A stretch of DNA of 64,000 nt from Myxococcales bacterium (GTDB lineage Bacteria > Myxococcota_A > Polyangia > Polyangiales > Polyangiaceae): the NCBI GenBank assembly GCA_016706225.1, contig JADJKB010000005.1, positions 930,001 to 994,000 of the forward strand, written 5' to 3'. The position numbers and the translations under genes were made by a program. The notes below the pieces were generated by a model that was given only the letters and a program-made list of their open reading frames with translations, was not told where the DNA came from and made no database searches. Within the stretch, counting starts at the first letter, position 1. Every line of letters starts with the position of its first letter. This document shows, in pieces, positions 35,457 through 43,539 of the stretch.

Positions 35457-36443
35457 ATGAAACATTTCTTTGGCACCCTGACCCTGGCGCTCGTTGGACT
35501 TTCGTTGCTTGGCGCGAGCGGCTGCAAGCTCGTCTGCAAGGACAACGAAGAGGACAACGGGAGCACCTGCATTGCCAAGAGCACGACCAAGTTCAACGGC
35601 ACCGAGGTCAACAAGTCCGTGGACTACCAGGCAGGCGGGTCGGTGACCGTCTCCGCCGTGTACGGCAAGGTCAGCATCGAGGGTGGCGCGGCGGCCGGCA
35701 AGGTCGAGGTCGTGTTCAAACCGTTCGACTTCGAGGGCCATGATGAAAAGGAACTCGCTACTCGACAGATGAACGAGAACCTGTCGCTCAACATCAACGA
35801 GGGCGCAAACATCGACGTGACCGCGGGGCGCACTGGCGAGCCGACCAATGGTCTGGGTACGTCGATTACGATCAAGCTACCGCCGGAGTTCGACGGCAAC
35901 TTGACGGTGCTGAATCAAGGTGACGGCCCGCTGGCGAACGCCGGTGAGTTCGACGTCGACATCGCGTCGGTGCAGAAGGCCGCGACTGTGACCTTGACGA
36001 ACAAGTCGTCGCTCGGCGACTGCACCGTCCAGGGTGCACCGAGTGTGCTGGTCACTTCGGTCCAGTGTGGCCACAAGGTGACGGTGCTCGGTGTCAGTGA
36101 CGACGTGAATATCACCACCGATGGTGCCGGCTTCGACGACCCCTCGGTCGTGCTCAGGGTGGCCAGCATCTCGGCCACGGCGAAGGGCGGCAGCATCACC
36201 GTCGCCGACAAGGGCAGCATCGAAGCGACCTTCCCCGCATCCGGCAACTACTCGGTGCACGGTTCGGCCCCGAAGGGCGCGGTCGATCCCGGCGCGCCGC
36301 CGGCCAGCTGCGCAGTGACCGAGGGCTCGGCGGCGGACAAGAACGTCGCCTGTGGGACGGGCGGGCCGACCTACTCGCTCACGACCAACGGCGAGAACGA
36401 CACCGTGTTCCAAGAAGGGAACATCAAGCTCTTCTACAAGTGA
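35457..36443 (+). CDS. Beta-rich lipoprotein, possible DUF4097-like adhesin
   Basis: 328 residues. Signal MKHFFGTLTLALVGLSLLGASGC has lipobox GASGC. A short Cys-containing segment is followed by about 250 residues of short beta strands with repeated polar turns (for example VSIEGGAAAGKVEVVF, TLTNKSSLGDCTV, SISATAKGGSITV). This looks like the stacked beta-helix of DUF4097-type putative adhesins. Lys/Asp/Asn/Thr content is higher than in neighbouring genes. Exported and probably displayed on the outer membrane. A strong hairpin terminator follows the stop. Confidence 0.72.
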   Translation: MKHFFGTLTLALVGLSLLGASGCKLVCKDNEEDNGSTCIAKSTTKFNGTEVNKSVDYQAGGSVTVSAVYGKVSIEGGAAAGKVEVVFKPFDFEGHDEKELATRQMNENLSLNINEGANIDVTAGRTGEPTNGLGTSITIKLPPEFDGNLTVLNQGDGPLANAGEFDVDIASVQKAATVTLTNKSSLGDCTVQGAPSVLVTSVQCGHKVTVLGVSDDVNITTDGAGFDDPSVVLRVASISATAKGGSITVADKGSIEATFPASGNYSVHGSAPKGAVDPGAPPASCAVTEGSAADKNVACGTGGPTYSLTTNGENDTVFQEGNIKLFYK

Positions 36444-36455
36444 CCGACGCTGCCT

Positions 36456-36499
36456 CGCGCCGCTCCCCCTTCCCGGTGAGCGGCGCGTCGCATTTTGTT
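36456..36499 (+). terminator. Rho-independent terminator
   Basis: CGCGCCGCTC (36456-36465) pairs perfectly with GAGCGGCGCG (36478-36487) over 10 bp with a 12-base loop, followed by CATTTTGTT. It lies 13 bases after the adhesin-like gene and ahead of a convergent gene. The clearest intrinsic terminator in the window. Confidence 0.8.
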
Positions 36500-36530
36500 C
36501 TCTGAGACTCCGCGCCGGGACAGGTGCGGT

Positions 36531-37712
36531 TCAGGGCGCGGGGTCGGCTGCTGCCGGCGCTTCGCCCGCCGGTGTGTCGTCTGTCGTTGCGGTGCCCGTT
36601 GGGTCCCGGCGCACGGGGATGCGCAGGCTGCCGTTGCCCTGAGCCAGCAGAAGACTGACGGCTTTTTCGAAGAAGCCTTTTAGAAAGCCCACCTCGTGTG
36701 GCGCATCGGTGATGAGCCCACGCTTGTCGATGGCGGCGATGGTGGCAGCCACTTCGAGCGCCTTTTCTTCACCCTCTCGCGCCAAGATACTGAGCGCGCT
36801 GTCCTTCATGGCGCGAGTCAGATCGGCCCGGCGCTCGGGAGAGAAATAACGGTCGGTGGTCTTGACGATCTCGCCCTCGAGGGCGACGCGCATTTGCTCG
36901 GGATCGGGCTCCGTGCCGGGCGGGACCGTCTCGCCGACCGCCGCCAGCATTTCCTCGACGGCAGCGCGCGTGGGGAACCAGCCTCGAAATTCTGGCAGGG
37001 CGTGGAGCGCGGCCGAGGTCTTGGCCACCTCGAGCGCGTCCTCCTCGGAGAGCTCTAGCCCTTCATCGTCGAACGGGTGCATGGGCGCGATAGCTGGGAT
37101 CGGCTCCAGCAGCGAGCGGGCGGTGGTGAATCCGAGCGGCTCGGGTTGTTTGCGCTCGGCGTGGAGCTTGCGCGCGGCGGCGATTCGGTGGCGAACCCAT
37201 TCGACCGGGACCTTGATGGGTTTGTACTGCGCGCCCGGTAGGGCCTTGCTCATGTTCTGTTTGAGCTGCGACGCACTCTGCTCCATCACGTCGACGCGGT
37301 GTACACCTTGAGCGTCGTGCAGCACCACGAACGCCGAGTGGTAACGGCTCGCAGGCCTGGAGGCGGCGATGACCAACAAGGTGTTGCCGGCGGTGTCGGG
37401 TGGCATCATCCACGCTTCGATCACCTCTTCGTGTTTGGGGCCGGAGAGGCTGGCGGCCCTGGGCCGGTCTGGCACCGCGACTCCGCGGCTCTTCAGCACG
37501 CCCAAGGCCCGCCGTGCCGCCTTGCGCGCGGCGCCCGTGCCGCGCTCCGCCACCTCGGCGACCGCCGCCGCATTTGGTAGCTTGAGCCACGCTTCGACTA
37601 ACTCCGCCGCGCGGGGACCGGCGCTCTCGACTGCGGCCACGGCGCCCTCGGCGCCTACGCTCGTGAGCTTGGTGTCGAACTCGGACTTCTTCTCGTCTTG
37701 GGCCATGATCAT
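36531..37712 (-). CDS. Unknown cytoplasmic protein coupled to ridA
   Basis: 393 residues from ATG 37712, whose ATGA overlaps the ridA stop; ATG 37706 two codons later is possible. No signal or membrane helix. The protein starts with an Ala/Glu-rich helical part with HEAT-like A-A-R-K-A-A-R-R-A-L helices, then a mixed domain with VIEAWMMPPDTAGNTLLVIA and SRYHSAFVVLHDAQGVHRV. It ends with a helical domain and an Ala/Pro/Thr tail. I do not recognise the family. Coupling suggests co-translation with RidA but not a shared reaction. Confidence 0.75.
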   Translation of the reverse strand: MIMAQDEKKSEFDTKLTSVGAEGAVAAVESAGPRAAELVEAWLKLPNAAAVAEVAERGTGAARKAARRALGVLKSRGVAVPDRPRAASLSGPKHEEVIEAWMMPPDTAGNTLLVIAASRPASRYHSAFVVLHDAQGVHRVDVMEQSASQLKQNMSKALPGAQYKPIKVPVEWVRHRIAAARKLHAERKQPEPLGFTTARSLLEPIPAIAPMHPFDDEGLELSEEDALEVAKTSAALHALPEFRGWFPTRAAVEEMLAAVGETVPPGTEPDPEQMRVALEGEIVKTTDRYFSPERRADLTRAMKDSALSILAREGEEKALEVAATIAAIDKRGLITDAPHEVGFLKGFFEKAVSLLLAQGNGSLRIPVRRDPTGTATTDDTPAGEAPAAADPAP

Positions 37713-38101
37713 CCCGTTCTCGGCATGCGCGCGATGCCGTCGATCTCGACGCGCGCCCCCCTCGGCAGCGCGGCAACTTGAACCGTGGCGCGGGCCGGTG
37801 GGTCTTTGTCGAAGCGTTCCCCGTATACCCGGTTGACGACCGCAAAGTCGGCCAGGTCCGTCAAAAAAATCGTGGTCTTCAGCAGGTCGCCAAAGCTCGC
37901 ACCGGCGCCGGCCAACACCTGACCCAGGTTGTCGAGCACACGCCGAGTCTCGAGCTCGATGTTGCCGGTCACGAGCTCTCCCGTGCTCGGGTCGAGAGGG
38001 ATCTGCCCGCTCAAGAAAAGGAAGTCTCCACACGCGATGGCCTGAGAGTAGGGGCCGATGGCGGCCGGGGCTCGATCGGTGGAGATTGTTTTTCGGGGCA
38101 T
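37709..38101 (-). CDS. ridA: RidA-family enamine/imine deaminase
   Basis: 130 residues, the normal size for a subunit of this trimeric family (YjgF/YER057c/UK114). RidA removes reactive 2-aminoacrylate-type enamines made by PLP enzymes. Key parts: A-P-A-A-I-G-P-Y-S-Q-A at the N-terminus, LFLSGQIPLDP, TTIFLTDLADFAVVN, and the Arg in PARATVQVAALPRGARVEID that binds the substrate carboxylate, so an active deaminase is likely. Cytoplasmic. It is separated by 144 bases from recR on the same strand. Confidence 0.93.
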   Translation of the reverse strand: MPRKTISTDRAPAAIGPYSQAIACGDFLFLSGQIPLDPSTGELVTGNIELETRRVLDNLGQVLAGAGASFGDLLKTTIFLTDLADFAVVNRVYGERFDKDPPARATVQVAALPRGARVEIDGIARMPRTG

Positions 38102-38245
38102 GGCGGGCGCGCATCTTGGCGCCGGCGCGACCTCAGATCAACCGCTCGTCGGCGCTCCGGGCGTCGGGCTTTGCTCGGGCACGGCTGCGTCGCCGTCGCC
38201 CGGCAAATTCGGCGCAAAACATCCCTCCGCGGCGTCGTCTTCGGC

Positions 38246-38860
38246 TCAGCGCCCCATCGAGCGGCGCCCGTCGATGGCGCGGCCCAGGGTGATCTGATCG
38301 GCAAACTCGAGATCCCCGCCGTGGGGGACGCCGCTGGCGATGCGCGAGACGCTCACGCCGGCCCGCTCGAGCTCCCGCGCCAGGTAGAGAGCGGTCGCCT
38401 CACCATCGACGCTCGGCGGGGTCGCGATGATGACCTCCTTCACGCCGTCGGTCGCGATGCGGTTGTGAAGTGCGCTGAGGGGTAGCTCCTCCGGTCCGAT
38501 CCCGTCCAGCGGCGAGAGCAGTCGTCCCAGCACGAAGTAACGCCCGCGCATGGCGCCGCTGCGCTCGATTGCGAGAAGATCCTGGACGCGCGCGACGATG
38601 CACAGGAGTGACGGGTCGCGGCGGTAGTCCCTGCACACCGGACACACCCGATGTTTCTCGGGATCGACCTCGGCCAGATTGCCGCAGCGCTCGCAGGGAC
38701 CCACACTGTCCGCCGCGTCGAGCAACTCTTGCCCGAGCTCGCGGGCGAGCTCGCCGCTCTCGGTGGCCAGGTGAAGGCAGTAGCGCTGCGCGGTCTTCTC
38801 ACCGACGCCGGGCAGGCGCCCGAGCAGCTGCATCAATCGAGAGAGTCGCTCCGGAAGCAC
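38246..38860 (-). CDS. recR: Recombination mediator RecR
   Basis: 204 residues from GTG 38860, which lies exactly 6 bases after TACACT on the minus strand. RecR works with RecO (and RecF) to load RecA on gapped DNA. Domains in order: helix-hairpin-helix LGRLPGVGEKTAQR, a four-Cys zinc finger (C-E-R-C-G and V-C-P-V-C), a Toprim domain with I-G-P-E-E-L and IIATPPSVDGEATALYL, and the C-terminal ASGVPHGGDLEFAD motif. Normal length. It follows dnaX on the same strand after 107 bases; the ybaB/ebfC gene that usually lies between them is absent. Confidence 0.96.
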   Translation of the reverse strand: MLPERLSRLMQLLGRLPGVGEKTAQRYCLHLATESGELARELGQELLDAADSVGPCERCGNLAEVDPEKHRVCPVCRDYRRDPSLLCIVARVQDLLAIERSGAMRGRYFVLGRLLSPLDGIGPEELPLSALHNRIATDGVKEVIIATPPSVDGEATALYLARELERAGVSVSRIASGVPHGGDLEFADQITLGRAIDGRRSMGR

Positions 38861-38866
38861 GGGCGG

Positions 38867-38872
38867 AGTGTA
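38867..38872 (-). promoter_or_regulatory. -10-like TACACT six bases before recR
   Basis: Read on the minus strand, TACACT is followed by CCGCCC and then the GTG start of recR. This would allow a separate leaderless recR transcript in addition to read-through from dnaX. No -35 is clear. Confidence 0.4.
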
Positions 38873-38967
38873 GCCTCGACGGGGGCGCTGGCGTCACCCT
38901 CGGGCCGCGACCTCGGAAAAAAACCAGCTCGGAAGCGCTCGCGCCGGCCTGCGCCGGAGGGGATCCC

Positions 38968-40875
38968 TCACTTGGCAGCGAGCTTCAGGTCCTTGATGCG
39001 GGCACCGAGCACCTCGATGGCGTCGGTTACACTCGGGTGCCGCTTGGCCTCGGCGATCGCCTGCTGGACCTTTGCCCGCCGCTCGCGCGCCGACTGGGCC
39101 GCCAACGTGTCGAAGCCGCGAGAGCGTTCGGAGTCGAGCTCGACGACGACGTGCACGCGGACGCCGAAATGCTCGCTGGCCGCGCGCGTGAGGGCGGCCA
39201 CTGCCTCTTTTTCCGCTGCTTGTGCCGCAAACACACTGCCCGGTTCGAAGCCGACGACCAGCTCGGTGGGGCTGAGGCTGAGGGGCGCGGCGTGCTCGAA
39301 GAAAGCAGACAGCTCGGGGCGCAGCGCTGCAAGGCGCTCCAAGATCCCCACGAACGCCACGATGTCCACGTCCGCCGACGGCGTCTCCGTGGGTGGCTCC
39401 GGTGGTTCGGGCTCGGGGGCGGTCGAGCGCCGTGAGGGCGGGGCGCTCGGGGAGGCGGCGGCCGCGATGGGGCGGGGTGTCGGCGCCGTGTCTCTGGGGC
39501 GAGACGCCGCACGCGGTCCGGGACCAGTCGTCGCAGGTTCGGATGGAGGTTCTTCGCGCCGATCGCGCGGGGGGCTCGGGCGCTCTCGGCTCTGGGTCTC
39601 TCGCGGTCGCGGTCGGCCTTCCGCCGGTCGCATGGCGTCGAAGTCCGCGCGGGCCGAGGTCCGCTCCGGCCTCGCCGCATCTCGAGTCGGCGCCCTGCCC
39701 AGGCGACGCTCGAGCGCCGAGAGCCGTCCGATCAAATCGTCGATGGGCAAGAGTGGCGGACGCCGCGCGAGTCGCACCAGCAGCATCTCCAGCGCGGCTC
39801 GCGGCTGGCCGCTCCGGACCACTTCGTCGAAGCCCTGAGAGAAGCCTTGGTGCAGCCGCAGCAGATCGTCGGCGTTTGCGCCCTGAGCGAGTGCCATGAC
39901 GTCGCTCCGCTCTTCGTCCGCGAGATCGAGCAGCTCACCTGGGTCCGGGCAGACCTTGGCGACGACGACGTCGCGCAAGAGCGCGAGCAGATCGCGGGCC
40001 ACGTGCGGGATGTCGTGTCCCTGCTTGGATAGCTCGGCGACCACTTCGAGCGCGCGGGGCGCGTCCCCACGGACGAGCGCTGCCGCGATGTCGTGCAGCA
40101 CCTGATGGCTGGCCACGCCGAGCACTCGCGACACGTCCGGGCCGGTGAGCGTCTCTCCACCCCAGGCGATGACCTGGTCGAGCAAGCTCATCGCGTCCCG
40201 CATGCTGCCGGCTGCTTCGCGCGAAAGGATACCGAGGGCCCGATCGTCGGCGCCGATGCCCTCTTTTTGAGTGACGGAGCGCAGGCGGTCCGCGATGAGC
40301 CGGGTCGGGATCAGCTTGAAATCGAAGCGCTGCACGCGGCTCAGGATGGTGATCGGAACCTTGTGGACCTCCGTGGTCGCGAAGATGAACTTCACATGCG
40401 GGGGAGGCTCTTCCAGGGTCTTCAGGAACGCGTTCCACGCGCTCTGCGAGAGCATGTGAACCTCGTCGACGATGAAGATCTTGTACCGGTCTCGGGCCGG
40501 ACGGTACGGGATCATCTCCTGCAGACGGCGGACTTCGTCCACGCCGTTGTAGCTCGCGCCGTCAATCTCTTGCACGTCGACATCGCTGCCGGCGGCGATC
40601 TCGATGCAGGGAGCGCATTGCAAGCACGGTGACGCGGTGGGTCCGGCGTCCGTGCCGGCCGGGACCGTCCCGGGAGCTCGTGTGCAATTCAGGGCCTTGG
40701 CCAAGATGCGCGCACTCGTCGTCTTGCCGACACCGCGTACCCCGGTGAAGAGAAAGGCGTGGGCGACCCGACCGACATCGATGGCGTTGCCGAGAGTTCG
40801 CGCCACGTGCTCTTGTCCGACGAGATCGTCGAAGCTCATCGGTCGCCATTTGCGCGCCAGGACCACGTAACTCAT
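38968..40875 (-). CDS. dnaX: DNA polymerase III subunit gamma/tau
   Basis: 635 residues. The clamp-loader ATPase core is at the N-terminus: VLARKWRPMSFDDLVGQ, Walker A GVRGVGKTT, a zinc module of four Cys (C-T-R-A-P and later C-L-Q-C-A-P-C, about residues 64-95), the DEVHMLS Walker B, and the sensor SRVQRFDFK. An AAA+ lid and oligomerisation domain follow. A long Pro/Arg/Ser-rich linker (about 395-490) and a tau-type C-terminal domain (490-635) follow. A programmed frameshift signal like that of E. coli was not seen in the linker. The start is preceded by GGAAAGG. Confidence 0.95.
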   Translation of the reverse strand: MSYVVLARKWRPMSFDDLVGQEHVARTLGNAIDVGRVAHAFLFTGVRGVGKTTSARILAKALNCTRAPGTVPAGTDAGPTASPCLQCAPCIEIAAGSDVDVQEIDGASYNGVDEVRRLQEMIPYRPARDRYKIFIVDEVHMLSQSAWNAFLKTLEEPPPHVKFIFATTEVHKVPITILSRVQRFDFKLIPTRLIADRLRSVTQKEGIGADDRALGILSREAAGSMRDAMSLLDQVIAWGGETLTGPDVSRVLGVASHQVLHDIAAALVRGDAPRALEVVAELSKQGHDIPHVARDLLALLRDVVVAKVCPDPGELLDLADEERSDVMALAQGANADDLLRLHQGFSQGFDEVVRSGQPRAALEMLLVRLARRPPLLPIDDLIGRLSALERRLGRAPTRDAARPERTSARADFDAMRPAEGRPRPRETQSRERPSPPRDRREEPPSEPATTGPGPRAASRPRDTAPTPRPIAAAASPSAPPSRRSTAPEPEPPEPPTETPSADVDIVAFVGILERLAALRPELSAFFEHAAPLSLSPTELVVGFEPGSVFAAQAAEKEAVAALTRAASEHFGVRVHVVVELDSERSRGFDTLAAQSARERRAKVQQAIAEAKRHPSVTDAIEVLGARIKDLKLAAK

Positions 40876-41077
40876 GGGCCTTTCCGGCTACCAGAGTTGG
40901 CGCCGGGCCGGTAGTGGGGGGCGCCGGCGGCAGCAATGGCCGGCTCGAACGTGGAGCCGAGGGCTCGGCCGGCGGGTTACGGGAAATCGCGCGCTCCACC
41001 GGGGCAAAGTCGCGGTCTACGGCGGGGAAAGCGCAGGAACTTCCCGCTCCGGACTTTCGCCGCTCGCCGGTCCGCCG

Positions 41078-41083
41078 TAGGTT
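41078..41083 (+). promoter_or_regulatory. -10-like TAGGTT seven bases before a GTG start
   Basis: TAGGTT at 41078-41083 lies seven bases before GTG 41091. The 215-base gap before that (40876-41090), divergent from dnaX, shows no other signal I can support. Confidence 0.35.
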
Positions 41084-41090
41084 TCTCGGC

Positions 41091-42020
41091 GTGAAGCTCG
41101 AGCTAGCTCCTTGCTTTGCTCTCCGACCGCGCGGGCGGCGGGTGAGAAGCCGTCTTCTGCTGGGTTGTTCGATCCTGGCGTTGTGGTCGTGTGCGCCGGC
41201 GCAGCCGTCGGTGAGTGAACCCGAGCGAGCCGTGCCGGCTGCCTCCACGGCTCGAGCGCCTGCGTCTGCCGACAGTGCTGTCGTCGCGATGGTGCCCGAT
41301 GCCGGGATGCCCAAGCCCGAGATCGAGGCCATGGAGCCGCCCGTCGACCCAAACGCAAAGTTGGAGATCCTGTTTCCGTTCGCCGAGCAGCGGCTCCTGA
41401 TCCCCAAGGCGCCGGGCTACACCGTCCGGACCAAGATCGTGGGCTGGCCCCTTGGAAAAACCGGAAAGGGCGTCGTGATTGCCCTCGACCAACATCGGCC
41501 GAGGCGGCTCGCGAGCGATTCGGGTTTTCCGCTCGGGAGTTTGGTCGATGAAGGGGCCAAGCTCGTGCCAGGGCCGCACTCCCTCGTGCTGAGTGCGGTC
41601 GATGCAGAGTCGCGGGTCGTGCGGGGCAATGCTGGGTCGCTCGCCCCGTTTGCGGCGGTGCGGTTCTGGGTCGGCGACCGCGCCCTCGAGCAATTGCCGG
41701 TGCCGCGGGTGACGCTGATTTCGCCTGCGGGCACCTACAACGGCGACGCGGCTGCGGATGAGCTGTCCATCGACTTCATTGCGACCCCCGAGCGCCTGGG
41801 TCCGGGCGGCGCGCAGATCCGGGTGCGCGGGCTCGGCCTGTTGCTCGAACGCCGCATCGACACGTGGCAGCCGCTCAGGGTCCGACACGCGCCGAGCGGC
41901 GACCTCGAGGTGGAGGTCGTGTTGCTCGACGCCAAGGTCACCGCCATCGAGGGCGGTCGGGCCGCACGGACCGTGACCGTGAACCGCGAGCTCCGCCCCC
42001 CGGCTGGGCAAAAACCCTGA
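41091..42020 (+). CDS. Predicted lipoprotein, unknown function
   Basis: 309 residues from GTG 41091, chosen because of the TAGGTT just upstream; GTG 41142 would give a more compact signal (17 residues) and is a fair alternative. The lipobox is ALWSC after an Arg-rich region and L-L-L-G-C-S-I-L-A-L-W. After a Pro/Ala/Ser linker comes a beta-rich domain of about 230 residues with repeated strands (HSLVLSAVDAESRVV, VTLISPAGTYNGD). No family recognised. The stop lies one base before the histidine kinase start, so the two are probably one transcript, and the lipoprotein may feed a signal to the kinase. Confidence 0.68.
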   Translation: MKLELAPCFALRPRGRRVRSRLLLGCSILALWSCAPAQPSVSEPERAVPAASTARAPASADSAVVAMVPDAGMPKPEIEAMEPPVDPNAKLEILFPFAEQRLLIPKAPGYTVRTKIVGWPLGKTGKGVVIALDQHRPRRLASDSGFPLGSLVDEGAKLVPGPHSLVLSAVDAESRVVRGNAGSLAPFAAVRFWVGDRALEQLPVPRVTLISPAGTYNGDAAADELSIDFIATPERLGPGGAQIRVRGLGLLLERRIDTWQPLRVRHAPSGDLEVEVVLLDAKVTAIEGGRAARTVTVNRELRPPAGQKP

Positions 42021-42021
42021 G

Positions 42022-43539
42022 ATGGCCCCGTCGCTGCTCAGCGGTGTGCTCCTCGCGTGGGGCATTGCACAGGTCGCGCTCGGCGTGTTCTTCGCACTCG
42101 TCTACGTGTGGGGCCGCCGGGAGGCTGACTACCTCTTGTTCGGATTGATGTGTTTCTCTCTCGCGCTCACCAGTGGCGGAATGGCGATGGGCACGCTGCC
42201 CAACACCACCGAGAGCTGGCTCCTCGCGTCGAAGCTGGGTCACGCGGGCGCGATCGCTGCCCCGGTCTTCAACCTGCATTTTGCGTTGCGCTACCGGTCG
42301 CAGGCGGTTTCTCAGAAGCTCATGCCCTGGTTCTACGCGGCTGCGGTGTTGTTCGAGCTGGCGAACGCCTTCGATCATTGGTGGGTACCAGGCTCGGTGC
42401 AGTTCAGCACTCCGCGGGTTTTCGGTGCAGCGGTGATCCACGGTAGCGGCCGCCCGACTCCGATCGCGTTCGTGTACTACGCGACAACCGCCTGTCAGCT
42501 GGTCGCGTCGCAGGTCTTGTTCTTCCGAGCCTACCGCGGCGGCAGTCGCGAGGCGTTGGTCGCGCTCGCGGGCGGGTTGTTCGTGTGTGTGGCCGGGGCA
42601 AATGACATCGGTTGGGTCACCGGACTGCTGGAAGATTCGGTCTTTCTCCAGCCCCATGCCTTCATGCTCTATGCCTTCGCGGTGGCAAGCACCCTCGTGA
42701 TGCGTTACGGCCTCACAGCCGGTGAGCTGGTGGTGGCCAACACGATGCTCCGGCACACCGCCGAGGAGCTGCGGGTCTCTCACGCGGAGCTGCTCGAGGT
42801 GCAGAGCACGCTGGAGACGAAGGAGCAGCTAGCCGCCGTGGGTGAGCTGGCCGCATCGATCGCTCACGAGGTGCGAAACCCTCTGGCGATCATCGGCAAT
42901 GCCGTCGCCGGGCTCCGACGGGCCGACGTCGGCAGTCCGGACCAGCGTCTGCTCCTGGACATCGTCGACGAAGAGGCTGCGCGGTTGAACCAACTGGTCA
43001 CGGATCTATTGCGCTTCGCTCGACCGGCGAAGTTGAGCCCCACCGAGGTGGACCTCGCCGAGCTGCTGCAGTCGATGACGAGGAAGGACGGCGGCGGCGG
43101 CGAGCTCGACGTGCGCATGGCCGATGAGCACATGCGGATCGTCGCCGACGCAGCGCTGCTCCGCGTCGCCGTCGGCAATCTGGTGGACAACGCGCGGCAG
43201 GCGACCGCTCCCGGTGAGCGGGTGACCGTGACGGTCGATACCGTGACCGAGCGAGGCAAGACCTTCGGGCGCATCGAGATCCGAGACGCCGGTCCGGGCA
43301 TGGCCGAGGAAGTGCTCGCGCGGGCCTGTGATCCGTTCTTCACCACGCGGCCGAGCGGGACGGGGCTGGGTCTGAGCATCGTGCAGCGCATCGTCCGGGC
43401 GCATGGCGGACGGCTGGAGCTCGAGAGTGGGCCGGAGACGGGAACCGTGGCGCGCGTGCTGGTTCCCAAGGAAGGACCGCAGAGCCGCAGCAGTCATCCA
43501 CCGTCCTCGTCCTTGGAGGGTCGCCGTGCCGCTTCGTGA
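42022..43539 (+). CDS. Sensor histidine kinase with 7TM-type input domain
   Basis: 505 residues. The first 235 hold about seven hydrophobic helices, as in the 7TM_HK_N or 7TMR-type sensors. A short coiled coil (ELRVSHAELLEVQSTLETKEQLAAVG) leads to the HisKA domain with SIAHEVRNPLAI, phosphorylated His282. The HATPase domain has the N box (GNLVDNARQA), G1 (IRDAGPGM), F box (DPFFTTR) and G2 (SGTGLGLSIV). This close NtrB/AtoS-like form usually pairs with NtrC-type regulators, and one lies 2.9 kb downstream. A tail of about 20 Ser/Pro residues overlaps the bioA start by 14 bases. Confidence 0.9.
   Translation: MAPSLLSGVLLAWGIAQVALGVFFALVYVWGRREADYLLFGLMCFSLALTSGGMAMGTLPNTTESWLLASKLGHAGAIAAPVFNLHFALRYRSQAVSQKLMPWFYAAAVLFELANAFDHWWVPGSVQFSTPRVFGAAVIHGSGRPTPIAFVYYATTACQLVASQVLFFRAYRGGSREALVALAGGLFVCVAGANDIGWVTGLLEDSVFLQPHAFMLYAFAVASTLVMRYGLTAGELVVANTMLRHTAEELRVSHAELLEVQSTLETKEQLAAVGELAASIAHEVRNPLAIIGNAVAGLRRADVGSPDQRLLLDIVDEEAARLNQLVTDLLRFARPAKLSPTEVDLAELLQSMTRKDGGGGELDVRMADEHMRIVADAALLRVAVGNLVDNARQATAPGERVTVTVDTVTERGKTFGRIEIRDAGPGMAEEVLARACDPFFTTRPSGTGLGLSIVQRIVRAHGGRLELESGPETGTVARVLVPKEGPQSRSSHPPSSSLEGRRAAS

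Noticed and set aside
38917..38923. Run of seven A (seven T on the minus strand) after dnaX
   Set aside because: No convincing stem precedes it on the minus strand, so a terminator between dnaX and recR is not supported.
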